Virus record (IMG/VR): IMGVR_UViG_3300009370_000017
Coordinates: 1-64,000 of that record
Strand: one strand, 5' to 3'
DNA: 64,000 nucleotides
Origin: a virus
The translations under genes and the position numbers were made by a program. Under the pieces are notes generated by a model. That model ran no database searches and was not told where the DNA came from. It saw only the letters and a list, made by a program, of their open reading frames with translations. Positions 1 to 6,472 of the stretch are shown here, piece after piece. Every line of letters starts with the position of its first letter. The stretch's first letter is position 1.

Positions 1-120
1 TGGAAAGGACATGAACAATTAGAAGAATTTAATAAATCAGGTAGATTAAAAGATTATAGACAATACTATACGGAAGAATCAAAGAAGATAGTTGGTTGGT
101 GGTTTAAAAGAGATTTGTAA
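1..120 (+). CDS. 3' end of a truncated gene, possibly sulfotransferase-like
   Basis: An open frame runs from the first base of the window to a TAA at 118-120, giving the last 39 residues of a protein whose start lies outside. The segment reads YYTEESKKIVGWWFKRDL at its very end. A tyrosine-rich stretch followed by an alternating hydrophobic/basic terminal helix ending in a 'KRDL'-like motif resembles the C-terminus of sulfotransferase-family proteins. That resemblance is weak on 39 residues. It would fit the APS kinase and nucleotidyltransferase genes at 28.6-29.4 kb, which could supply the PAPS cofactor. Confidence 0.5.
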   Translation, partial: WKGHEQLEEFNKSGRLKDYRQYYTEESKKIVGWWFKRDL

Positions 121-144
121 TTATTTGATTATTCCTTTTAATAT

Positions 145-216
145 GGCCCCATCGTCTAATGGTGAGGACGTCGCCCTTTCAAGGCGGAGATATGGGTTCG
201 ACTCCCGTTGGGGCTA
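145..216 (+). tRNA. trnE: tRNA-Glu (anticodon TTC)
   Basis: A cloverleaf can be drawn by hand: acceptor GGCCCCA pairs with TGGGGCT (first pair a G-U wobble), the anticodon stem is TCGCC/GGCGG with loop CTTTCAA (anticodon TTC), and the T-arm loop is TTCGACT. Discriminator A216. The CCA end is not encoded. It is the first of three tRNAs separated by single bases. Confidence 0.92.
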
Positions 217-217
217 C

Positions 218-300
218 GGGCAGGTAGCAAAGCGGTTAAATGCACCAAACCGTAAGTTTGGCGTCGTGAGACTACGGTGGTTCGAATCCATCCCTGCCCT
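218..300 (+). tRNA. trnY: tRNA-Tyr (anticodon GTA)
   Basis: The acceptor GGGCAGG pairs fully with CCTGCCC. The anticodon stem CCAAA/TTTGG holds loop CCGTAAG (anticodon GTA). A long variable arm of the class-II type follows, as expected for bacterial tRNA-Tyr, then a T-arm with loop TTCGAAT. The discriminator base is T rather than the usual A, and CCA is not encoded. Confidence 0.92.
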
Positions 301-301
301 C

Positions 302-374
302 GGGGCTGTAGCTCATTTGGGAGAGCGCTTCCCTTGCACGGAAGAGGCAGCAGGTTCGATTCCTGTCAGCTCCA
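302..374 (+). tRNA. trnA: tRNA-Ala (anticodon TGC)
   Basis: The acceptor GGGGCTG pairs with CAGCTCC (one G-U pair). The anticodon loop CTTGCAC gives TGC, and the T-loop is TTCGATT. Discriminator A374 is followed one base later by the start codon of the next gene, so that gene's ribosome-binding region would lie inside the tRNA. Confidence 0.92.
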
Positions 375-375
375 C

Positions 376-969
376 ATGAAAAATCTATCTAGATCTGAAA
401 TAAGAGAAATAAAGAATAACCAATCAGAGTTGTATATGGAAAATGATAACTTTAAAGTTATTATACCATATACACATGATGCAGTTAAGATATATGGTAA
501 AGGTACTAGTTGGTGTGTTTCTTGGGCAAAAGACGAAGACTATCAGTTTTATAATAAAACAGGTAAAATTCTTTTAATACTTAAAAAGAATGTTCATATT
601 AAAGATAATACTGAAATAGATGATGTTTGTTATAAAGTATCTATGTGGATGCCATATCAAAAATATTTACCACTATATAGAAATTTTGGAAAAGGTGGTA
701 TAGAAGATATAGCTAAAAGATATGAGTCCGATAAAGAGTTATATAAAAGCGTATTAAATGGTTATGTAAATTCGGTTGATGGTATTACTATTCATAAAAT
801 AACAGCAGATTTTGAATATTATGATGCTGATGATGCGCATTGTTTTATGCCTGTAAAGTATATAGAAGGAGATAAAGTAGTTTGCATAGATAGAGATTGG
901 GAATTAGATTGGGAAATATTTGATAGTATAAGATATAAGTATGAATATGAGTGGCAATTTGAAGGATAA
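376..969 (+). CDS. hypothetical protein with a GTxWC motif
   Basis: A 197-residue protein. The ATG at 376 is chosen because the longer open frame upstream simply reads through tRNA-Tyr and tRNA-Ala. Around residue 35 it carries YGKGTSWCVSW, a pattern I associate with uncharacterised proteins of large phages; I know no established function for it. The rest is rich in acidic and aromatic residues (for example repeated DY, DW and EY pairs), with no signal peptide or membrane segment. It sits inside the tRNA cluster with tRNAs on both sides. An alternative start is the ATG at 436. No good Shine-Dalgarno sequence is seen for the first start, so the exact start is uncertain. Confidence 0.75.
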   Translation: MKNLSRSEIREIKNNQSELYMENDNFKVIIPYTHDAVKIYGKGTSWCVSWAKDEDYQFYNKTGKILLILKKNVHIKDNTEIDDVCYKVSMWMPYQKYLPLYRNFGKGGIEDIAKRYESDKELYKSVLNGYVNSVDGITIHKITADFEYYDADDAHCFMPVKYIEGDKVVCIDRDWELDWEIFDSIRYKYEYEWQFEG

Positions 970-973
970 TAAT

Positions 974-1047
974 GTGCTGGTGCCGGAGTGGTCTAACGGG
1001 GTGGGTTGCAAACCCATTATTCACAGGTTCGAATCCTGTTCAGCACT
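974..1047 (+). tRNA. trnC: tRNA-Cys (anticodon GCA)
   Basis: The acceptor GTGCTGG pairs with TCAGCAC (last pair G-U). The anticodon stem GTGGG/CCCAT holds loop TTGCAAA (anticodon GCA). The T-loop is TTCGAAT. The discriminator is T, as is normal for tRNA-Cys. It starts four bases after the stop codon of the preceding gene. Confidence 0.92.
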
Positions 1048-1200
1048 CATAACTAAGGAGAAATACCAATGTAATATACAACACTAAATATAAGATTAGG
1101 GTTTAGCAGTACCAATATATAAACTGTCGGTGTTTAAAGTACACCACAAAATTTAGTGTACGGATGGTATCTAAAGAGGGACGGAGGCGGGAAAAAATTA
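1048..1200 (+). other. non-coding gap between tRNAs with a start-stop element and competing hairpins
   Basis: No gene is visible. A strong Shine-Dalgarno AAGGAG (1055-1060) is followed by an ATG at 1069 that is immediately stopped by TAA. Downstream, ACAC at 1141-1144 can pair in two mutually exclusive ways: GGTGT (1129-1133) with ACACC (1141-1145), or GTACAC (1139-1144) with GTGTAC (1156-1161). This could be a small RNA processed with the tRNAs, or a remnant. The folding is hand-drawn only. Confidence 0.3.
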
Positions 1201-1273
1201 GCCACTTTAGCTCAGTTGGTAGAGCAGCTCACTTGTAATGAGCAGGTCCTCAGTTCGAGTCTGAGAAGTGGCT
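1201..1273 (+). tRNA. trnT: tRNA-Thr (anticodon TGT)
   Basis: The acceptor GCCACTT pairs perfectly with AAGTGGC. The anticodon loop CTTGTAA between CTCA and TGAG gives TGT, and the T-loop is TTCGAGT. The discriminator is T and CCA is not encoded. The first copy of the repeated promoter begins two bases after it. Confidence 0.93.
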
Positions 1274-1274
1274 C

Positions 1275-1331
1275 AAAAATAATTAAAAAAAGGCTTGACT
1301 CGCATGGTCCAAAATGCCTATATTTAGGTAT
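1275..1331 (+). promoter_or_regulatory. conserved promoter, copy 1
   Basis: An A-tract (AATAATTAAAAAAA) precedes TTGACT at 1295-1300. Eighteen bases later comes TATATT at 1319-1324. The same block, including most of the spacer, recurs at about 2219, 21452 and 22001. It faces the gene pair at 1350 and 1730. The Shine-Dalgarno GAGAGG follows before the ATG at 1350. Confidence 0.85.
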
Positions 1332-1349
1332 AAATGAGAGGATATAAAA

Positions 1350-1733
1350 ATGGCACATGAAACAGTAAGAGATTTTGTAAATTGGGAAGATGTCGCTGAA
1401 TGTGATGATATAGTTGGTGCAGGAAAAGATTTTGATACCGCTGTGTCAAATCTTTTAGAAAATATTGAAGAAAAATTTGTTAAATCATTTCCTAATCATA
1501 GGGATATGATATTATCACTTGTGGCTGGTAGGAAATTTGTTAAAGTAGTACACGATAATAGTGTTTGGGGATTTGTTGCTAAAGTAAATGGTTTACATAA
1601 AGGTGAACCATATGAAGTTGGTGATGTATTTAAAGCCGCTAGTTGGAAATCACCAGCTAAGTATGTACGGGGTAGTATTTTTGATAGTAATACTGATTGG
1701 TATCATTGGACAGGTCCTAATTATTTGAAATGA
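1350..1733 (+). CDS. hypothetical protein, 127 residues
   Basis: Not recognised. A soluble acidic protein with no signal peptide or membrane segment. The centre (MILSLVAGRKFVKVVHDNSVWGFV) looks like a small beta-rich domain and the C-terminus is rich in Trp and Tyr (DWYHWTGPNYLK). It starts with a good GAGAGG ribosome site 10 bases upstream and is the first gene after promoter copy 1. It overlaps the next gene by four bases (ATGA), so the two are probably translated together. Confidence 0.8.
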   Translation: MAHETVRDFVNWEDVAECDDIVGAGKDFDTAVSNLLENIEEKFVKSFPNHRDMILSLVAGRKFVKVVHDNSVWGFVAKVNGLHKGEPYEVGDVFKAASWKSPAKYVRGSIFDSNTDWYHWTGPNYLK

Positions 1734-2239
1734 ACTATAGTATAGGAGCAAATAAACCCAAACCCGAATGGGTTAAAAAAAATAAGTCTATGTATGGTAA
1801 GAGGATAAAACAACTTGAACATATAATTAAAGATGACTCATATATTCCAAAAGGAAGTACCAATGGTTATCATGATTTTATATTTAGTATGCATCGGGCA
1901 TTGGTAACTGGTAGAAAAATAACACCAAAGATGGAATCATCTATTACCAATATTGTTAAGAAATATACAGAACATTTTAATAAAGAAAAAGATCCTGAAT
2001 ATAGAAATGAAAAATTAAGGTATATTAATACTACTTTAGAAAAATTAACAGTTATTAAAAACAATTTAAAAGAAGCTAAATACTCAAGATCTTATACAAG
2101 TAATAGTTTATACTTCTTAAATTCTATCGAAACACAAGTAAAATCACGTGGTAAATTGACTATAAAACAGAGAAAAGCCCTTAATTCGATGAATTTACAG
2201 TTCAAAAAAAGAATTAAAAATAATGAAAAAAAGGCTTGA
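1730..2239 (+). CDS. hypothetical lysine-rich protein, 169 residues
   Basis: Not recognised. Strongly basic and mostly helical in appearance, with many Lys, Asn and Tyr residues and no membrane segment. It starts within the stop codon of the preceding gene (ATGA). Its own stop codon TGA at 2237-2239 lies inside the -35 hexamer TTGACT of promoter copy 2, so the reading frame and the downstream promoter share bases. The second gene of a two-gene unit under promoter copy 1. Confidence 0.78.
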   Translation: MNYSIGANKPKPEWVKKNKSMYGKRIKQLEHIIKDDSYIPKGSTNGYHDFIFSMHRALVTGRKITPKMESSITNIVKKYTEHFNKEKDPEYRNEKLRYINTTLEKLTVIKNNLKEAKYSRSYTSNSLYFLNSIETQVKSRGKLTIKQRKALNSMNLQFKKRIKNNEKKA

Positions 2240-2277
2240 CTCGTATGGTCCTTTATGCGTATGATCAGGTGTAATGA
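2219..2277 (+). promoter_or_regulatory. conserved promoter, copy 2
   Basis: TTGACT at 2236-2241 and TATGAT at 2260-2265, separated by 18 bases that read CGTATGGTCCTTTATGCG. It is preceded by an A-tract like the other copies. It overlaps the end of the upstream gene and faces the MoxR-like ATPase gene at 2312. Confidence 0.88.
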
Positions 2278-2311
2278 GAGTTAAGTCAATTAAAAAAGAA
2301 AAGGATAATAA

Positions 2312-3478
2312 ATGAATAAAGTTGTAGTCAAAATCGAAATGTCGGGAAACCGATATAACGCTTTTGATTCTGATGGTAATAAATACACATCAGAAATTGG
2401 TACTGGAACACGTAAAAGAGCATTTGAACAAGGTATGGCTCTTGAACGTCGTGAAGGTAAAACTGGTAAAACCTATTGGTGGAAAGTTCCAATGAGTGAA
2501 TTTGAAGTATCATCAGTTCCTGAGTTTGATGTTTCTTCGGTAGAAGTACCTGAAGAACATGGTGAGATGTTGAATTTCATTCATAGTTCATATAAACTGA
2601 AACCTAAAGGTTTGGTTATGAAGGAACTGAAGTGGAAATATTTAGTTCGTTCAGGTGTTAGAGGTAAGAACATTCTAATGACAGGTCCTGCCGGATGTGG
2701 TAAAACATTGGCAGCTAAGTCGTTAGTTAACGCACTTGATCGTCCTGATTTTTACTTTAATTTGGGTGCGACTCAAGACCCTCGTTCCTCTCTAATTGGT
2801 AATACTCACTTTGATAAGTCAAATGGTACTTACTTTTCAGAATCACTTTTTGTGAAGGCGATTTCGACGCCTAACTCAGTTATTCTGTTAGATGAGTTAA
2901 GTAGGGCTCACCCTGACGCTTGGAATATTTTGATGACAGTTCTTGATGAAGGTCAGAGATATCTAAGGTTGGATGAGGCTGACGGGCAGGCGACGATTAA
3001 AGTTGCAAGTGGTGTTACTTTTGTAGCGACAGCGAACATTGGTAATGAATACACTTCTACAAGAGTTATGGATAAAGCCTTAATGGATAGATTCATTATT
3101 GTAGAAATGGATGTTCTAAACTCTGATGAGGAATATGGATTGTTACAATATATGTTTCCTCATGTGGATCCTGAGTTATTGAAAGCAGTTGCTGAGATAG
3201 CTCACGCATCAAGGTCAGAATCAAAATCAGAAGCAGGTAGGATTTCAAGTGGAATTTCGACAAGAACTTCAGTTGAAATGTCTGGTCTTCTGTATGATGG
3301 TTTTGGATTAGATGAAGCGTCTGAAGTTAGTATCTATCCTCAGTATTCTGAAGATGGTGGAATGGAATCTGAAAGAACTTACATTAGACAGTTAGTACAG
3401 AAGTTCGTTTCTGATGGTAGTTCTGAAGACCTCTTTAATGAAGACGAAATAGAATCTACAGAAGATTCTGATTCTTAA
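2312..3478 (+). CDS. MoxR/CobS-like AAA+ ATPase
   Basis: A 388-residue AAA+ ATPase of the MoxR/CobS type. Such proteins use ATP to remodel a target together with a VWA-domain partner. Visible motifs are Walker A MTGPAGCGKTLAAKS (around residues 128-142), Walker B ILLDELSRAHPDAWN (around 192-206), a sensor region VATANIGNEYTSTRV, and the arginine-finger-like DKALMDRF. The N-terminal 90 residues look like a separate small domain and the C-terminus is acidic and probably disordered. Promoter copy 2 and an AAGGAT ribosome site precede it, and a strong terminator follows. The likely partner is the VWA protein at 22063, under promoter copy 4. Its base composition is richer in G+C than its neighbours. 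Cobalamin synthesis itself is not implied. Confidence 0.9.
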   Translation: MNKVVVKIEMSGNRYNAFDSDGNKYTSEIGTGTRKRAFEQGMALERREGKTGKTYWWKVPMSEFEVSSVPEFDVSSVEVPEEHGEMLNFIHSSYKLKPKGLVMKELKWKYLVRSGVRGKNILMTGPAGCGKTLAAKSLVNALDRPDFYFNLGATQDPRSSLIGNTHFDKSNGTYFSESLFVKAISTPNSVILLDELSRAHPDAWNILMTVLDEGQRYLRLDEADGQATIKVASGVTFVATANIGNEYTSTRVMDKALMDRFIIVEMDVLNSDEEYGLLQYMFPHVDPELLKAVAEIAHASRSESKSEAGRISSGISTRTSVEMSGLLYDGFGLDEASEVSIYPQYSEDGGMESERTYIRQLVQKFVSDGSSEDLFNEDEIESTEDSDS

Positions 3479-3503
3479 TAATTGACTGACTACTAAAAAA
3501 CAG

Positions 3504-3541
3504 CGCCCGAAATAAAATACATTTTCGGGCGTTTGTTTTAT
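3504..3541 (+). terminator. intrinsic terminator after the ATPase gene
   Basis: CGCCCGAAA (3504-3512) pairs with TTTCGGGCG (3523-3531), a perfect 9-bp stem with a 10-base loop, followed by TTTGTTTTAT. It ends the transcript of the MoxR-like gene. Confidence 0.9.
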
Positions 3542-3654
3542 ATTTATAGGAGACAAAGATATAAGGTAATTATAAATTAAATTAAAATATAGAATGATTT
3601 TACTCTCTCATTCCAACGAGCCCGTTCCTCTTATAGAAGTTCGGGCTTTTTTTT
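3539..3654 (+). ncRNA. possible short RNA or attenuated leader between two terminators
   Basis: A TATATTTATA box (3539-3548) lies just after the first terminator. Downstream, GAATGA (3592-3597) pairs with TCATTC (3608-3613), and then AGCCCG (3619-3624) pairs with CGGGCT (3642-3647) followed by seven T, a second intrinsic terminator. A transcript starting near 3555 would be about 100 nt long. The second terminator ends only six bases before the GAGG ribosome site of the gene at 3673, so it may act as an attenuator. No reading frame is seen. Confidence 0.45.
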
Positions 3655-3672
3655 AATATAAAGAGGTTTTTT

Positions 3673-4512
3673 ATGAAACAATTAATAAAAGATGTATTAG
3701 AGACTCAAGCAGCTAATCAAGTAAATCTATCATCAGATGCTGCACGTGAACAAATAGCTAATGCTATCTTAGCAAAGATAAAGAATAATAATACAGGTTG
3801 GACTTTGGATCTTAGTACTTTAGACGGCAAAGCAAAGTTAACACCCGAAGAAATAGAAGAGCAGAATTATAAAGAATTTTGGACCTGTGCAATTTGTGGT
3901 GAAGATACTTCAAAAGTAGATTATGATTATATAGGCTCAGGGACTAATCATTTAGGCTGTGAACTAAAAACAGAGCAAGAGATAGAAGAGTTTGTTGAAG
4001 ATATAGATGAGCAAGCATACGCACAGGGACGTAAAAGTAGTTATGATGGAGATTCACTTCAACAAAAAGAAGATTTTGAGAAAAGATCAACCAAAGATAG
4101 ACGAAAAGGTGATAGACGAGAAAAGAATTGGGCTCAAAAGAAACATGAAGAAAAAGTTTTTGGTATTGAAGCTGAAGCATCAGCTCGTAGAACATCAAAA
4201 TCATTTGAAAAAGGTGATGCGTCTTCAATAGCAACAAAAGCTTATGTAGAAATGACTGCTGATGGATTACCTCCTGGTGGAGACGCACAAGCTGTATTAG
4301 AATCGCATAAGTTAGCAGAGGAAATAGTAGATAACCAAGAAGGTAAATGGATTTATGAATCTCCTGATGGTGGTAAAACAGTTTTTCGAAGACCATTTGG
4401 TGATTATGATATGAAGAATAAAGAAGAAATAAATTGGGAAACGAAACAACCTACAGGTAGAATGTTTACTCAATTTCCATTTCCCTCAGATGAGATAGTG
4501 AAAGAGGTGTAA
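3673..4512 (+). CDS. hypothetical protein with a possible zinc-binding pair, 279 residues
   Basis: Not recognised. The N-terminal 60 residues are helical. Around residues 77-97 WTCAICGEDT and later HLGCE supply a CxxC plus His/Cys that could hold a zinc ion. The middle is highly charged (KRSTKDRRKGDRREKNW) and probably disordered or nucleic-acid-binding. The C-terminal part has a compact Gly/Pro/Phe-rich segment. The GAGG at 3663-3666 supports the ATG at 3673. It sits directly after a terminator and is followed four bases later by the next gene. Confidence 0.75.
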   Translation: MKQLIKDVLETQAANQVNLSSDAAREQIANAILAKIKNNNTGWTLDLSTLDGKAKLTPEEIEEQNYKEFWTCAICGEDTSKVDYDYIGSGTNHLGCELKTEQEIEEFVEDIDEQAYAQGRKSSYDGDSLQQKEDFEKRSTKDRRKGDRREKNWAQKKHEEKVFGIEAEASARRTSKSFEKGDASSIATKAYVEMTADGLPPGGDAQAVLESHKLAEEIVDNQEGKWIYESPDGGKTVFRRPFGDYDMKNKEEINWETKQPTGRMFTQFPFPSDEIVKEV

Positions 4513-4516
4513 ATTG

Positions 4517-4825
4517 ATGGAAAGAAAATATTGGTCTGATTATGATGTGTATATTGAGATGGCACATTCCCATACAAATAGATTAGAAGTAAGTTATTCG
4601 GGTTTTATAAGATTTAAAAAAGTAAAAGAAGTAATAAGTTCTATAGCAAATACAAACCCAGACTCTAAACATTTTTTATATGAAGGAGAAATAGTGCCAA
4701 AAAAAATTAGTCAAACAGAAGCACTATCTATACTTGATAATATTTATAAAGGTAAGTGGGATAAAACCACTGCGAAATGTATAAGAGTTGCGAATCAAGT
4801 AGGAATTGATTTAAGAAAAGAATAA
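4517..4825 (+). CDS. hypothetical protein, 102 residues
   Basis: Not recognised. A small, soluble, mildly basic protein. The ATG at 4517 is preferred over the TTG at 4514 because AGAGGTG lies seven bases before it. There is no membrane segment. It is co-directional with its neighbours and followed by a short hairpin (4827-4844). Confidence 0.72.
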   Translation: MERKYWSDYDVYIEMAHSHTNRLEVSYSGFIRFKKVKEVISSIANTNPDSKHFLYEGEIVPKKISQTEALSILDNIYKGKWDKTTAKCIRVANQVGIDLRKE

Positions 4826-4826
4826 G

Positions 4827-4844
4827 CCGAAGACTTTTCTTCGG
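4827..4844 (+). other. intercistronic hairpin
   Basis: CCGAAGA (4827-4833) pairs with TCTTCGG (4838-4844) around a CTTT tetraloop, two bases after a stop codon. There is no U-tract, so it is not a standard terminator. It may protect or mark a processed messenger end. Confidence 0.5.
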
Positions 4845-4861
4845 TTAAACGGAGAAGAGTT

Positions 4862-5359
4862 ATGGCTAAAAAAGTAGATGTTAAAGAATATCAATGTAAG
4901 TTAATTAAGGTTTTAGATGGAGATACTATAGATTGTTTTATTGATTTAGGTTTCAATCTGAAAACTAAAAAACGTATACGATATATGGGAATAGATACTG
5001 GGGAATCAAGAACAAGAGATTTAGAAGAAAAGGCAAAAGGTTTAAAAGCTAAAGCTCGTAATAAAGAATTATTAGAAGGTGGAGTTTTTAAACTTAAATC
5101 ATTTGGTACAGGTAAGTTCGGTAGAGTGTTAGGTGAAGTGTTTGTGGATCCTGATATTGTAGGAGAACATATTCAAGAGTGCATAGTAAATGATGATAGT
5201 GATATTGATTTAGACCATGATGGTTGGGTAAGTGTTAATGATATCTTAATCGAAGAAGGACACGCTTACGAATATCATGGTGGTAAGAAAAAAGATTTCA
5301 AAAAAGAAATCAAAGAAGAAAAAGCTAACGCTAAATTAGTTAAAGGTAATGAAGTATGA
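4862..5359 (+). CDS. SNase-like (thermonuclease) nuclease with a calcium-loop insert
   Basis: A 165-residue staphylococcal-nuclease-type enzyme, expected to cleave DNA or RNA phosphodiester bonds with a calcium ion. The core is recognisable: VLDGDTIDC (17-25), RIRYMGIDTGES (38-49, giving the equivalent of catalytic Arg35, Asp40, Thr41 and Glu43), and KFGRVLGEVF (85-94, giving the equivalent of Arg87). An unusual insert follows at 114-127, DIDLDHDGWVSVND, which has the spacing of a dockerin/EF-hand calcium loop (D116, D118, D120, G121, D127). There is no signal peptide, so it acts inside the cell. It overlaps the thioredoxin gene by four bases. Confidence 0.88.
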   Translation: MAKKVDVKEYQCKLIKVLDGDTIDCFIDLGFNLKTKKRIRYMGIDTGESRTRDLEEKAKGLKAKARNKELLEGGVFKLKSFGTGKFGRVLGEVFVDPDIVGEHIQECIVNDDSDIDLDHDGWVSVNDILIEEGHAYEYHGGKKKDFKKEIKEEKANAKLVKGNEV

Positions 5360-5601
5360 AAACATTAAAATATTTTTCAGCAACTTGGTGTGGTCCTTGT
5401 AAGGCGTTTAAACCTGTTATGAATGAAATTGCATCAGAAGGGCATTTAGTAGAATTTATTGATATAGATAGATCACAGGATGTAGCATCAAAATATGGAA
5501 TTAGATCTGTACCTACTGTAATAATAGAACAAGGTGGACAAGAAGTTGACAGATTTTCAGGTGCTTTGCCAAAACAATTAGTATTGGAGAAAATAACCTA
5601 A
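5356..5601 (+). CDS. thioredoxin
   Basis: An 81-residue thioredoxin-fold protein with the classic active site WCGPC at residues 11-15 and the cis-proline segment SVPTV. It reduces disulfides using two cysteines and is expected in the cytoplasm, as no signal is present. It is shorter than host thioredoxins (about 105 residues), as is common for phage versions. The start overlaps the stop of the nuclease gene (ATGA), so the two are coupled. The specific partner, for example a ribonucleotide reductase, is not in this window. Confidence 0.93.
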   Translation: MKTLKYFSATWCGPCKAFKPVMNEIASEGHLVEFIDIDRSQDVASKYGIRSVPTVIIEQGGQEVDRFSGALPKQLVLEKIT

Positions 5602-5763
5602 ATGCCTAGAATTTTTGGTAATGAAGAACCTTCGAAAACAGGTAAGAGTACAAGACAAGGAATGGGTAGAGGAACTAAGTGGGGAACTAAACCTGCTGGT
5701 AAAGGTAATAAGAAAGCATTAACCCGTTATAAGAAAAAATATCGTGGCCAAGGAAAGAGATAA
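5602..5763 (+). CDS. small basic protein, 53 residues
   Basis: An ATG at 5602 directly after the thioredoxin stop, with GGAG at 5587-5590. The product begins MPRIFGNEEPSKTGK and ends in a cluster of Lys, Arg and Gly (KKKYRGQGKR). It is Gly/Lys-rich, has no hydrophobic stretch and is probably unstructured or nucleic-acid-binding. The last 20 bases overlap the next gene in another frame. A protein of similar size and charge lies at 53656, so this may be a family of small basic phage proteins. Because the modification cassette follows at once, a role as a substrate is conceivable but unsupported. Confidence 0.68.
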   Translation: MPRIFGNEEPSKTGKSTRQGMGRGTKWGTKPAGKGNKKALTRYKKKYRGQGKR

Positions 5764-6472
5764 AGTCGCAAATAGTTTATGGATAGGTGAGAAATTATTA
5801 CCACAAAATATAATATCTATAAAATCTTTTTTACAAAATGGATTTGATTATAACTTATATGTTTATGATGAAGTAAAAGATATTCCATCAGGAGTAAATG
5901 TTCTTGATGGTAATGATATATTACCTGATTCTGCTATATGGTACTACGGCAAAGGATTTAATAAAGGATCACCTTCAGGTTTTTCAAATGAATTTAGATT
6001 TACTTTCCTATATGATATTGGTGGATTATGGACTGATACTGATATAGTTTTATTGAAAGAATTCAATTTAGAACAACCTTTAATTTTTATAAGTCAAGAA
6101 AATCCTGATCAAAGTATAATGGCAACTACTTCTTTAATATATTCAAAACATCCAAAATTAGAAATTTTTAAAGATGCTTTAAATGAAATAACTTTTAGAA
6201 ATAAAGAAAGAATTAAACATGGAGAAACTGGTCCAGATTTACTTGATTATTTAGTAAAGAAATATCAATTAGAAGAATTTGTTTTAGGTTATAATGCGTT
6301 TTGTTCAATAGGTTGGCATGAAATAGATAAGTTAATTAATGGAACTAAACTTTCAGAAGAAGCTATAGGATTACATTTGTTTAATGCTAGATGGGAAGCT
6401 GATGGAATTGATATTGATAATTATAGTACATCTAAATCTATTCTTACTGAATTGAAGAAAAAGTATTTATGA
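5744..6472 (+). CDS. GT32-type glycosyltransferase (DXD family)
   Basis: A 242-residue glycosyltransferase of the 'sugar-binding region containing DXD motif' type. Characteristic pieces are SLWIGEKLLPQ near the N-terminus (family pattern IPkiIHqiWiG..lP), FSNEFRFTFLYDIGGLWTDTDI (around 85-105) with the metal-binding DTD, and a C-terminal HLFNARWE. Such enzymes transfer a sugar from a nucleotide-sugar donor. Start: the GTG at 5744 is the only early start that keeps the SLWIG block; it overlaps the end of the preceding small gene. First gene of the A+T-rich modification cassette, overlapping the next gene by four bases. Confidence 0.85.
   Translation: MAKERDKVANSLWIGEKLLPQNIISIKSFLQNGFDYNLYVYDEVKDIPSGVNVLDGNDILPDSAIWYYGKGFNKGSPSGFSNEFRFTFLYDIGGLWTDTDIVLLKEFNLEQPLIFISQENPDQSIMATTSLIYSKHPKLEIFKDALNEITFRNKERIKHGETGPDLLDYLVKKYQLEEFVLGYNAFCSIGWHEIDKLINGTKLSEEAIGLHLFNARWEADGIDIDNYSTSKSILTELKKKYL

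Noticed and set aside
277-375. Upstream extension of the gene at 376
   Set aside because: The extra 33 codons lie within tRNA-Tyr and tRNA-Ala.
92-379. Open frame of 95 codons across the first tRNAs
   Set aside because: It reads straight through tRNA-Glu, tRNA-Tyr and tRNA-Ala, whose cloverleaves are clear.
2312-3478. Cobalamin (CobN-S-T) biosynthesis
   Set aside because: The ATPase resembles CobS, but no CobN or other cobalamin gene is present, and MoxR-VWA pairs have other roles.
3944-4396. Minus-strand frame of 150 codons
   Set aside because: It is antisense to the plus-strand gene at 3673, lacks a ribosome site and has a low-complexity His/Leu-rich translation.
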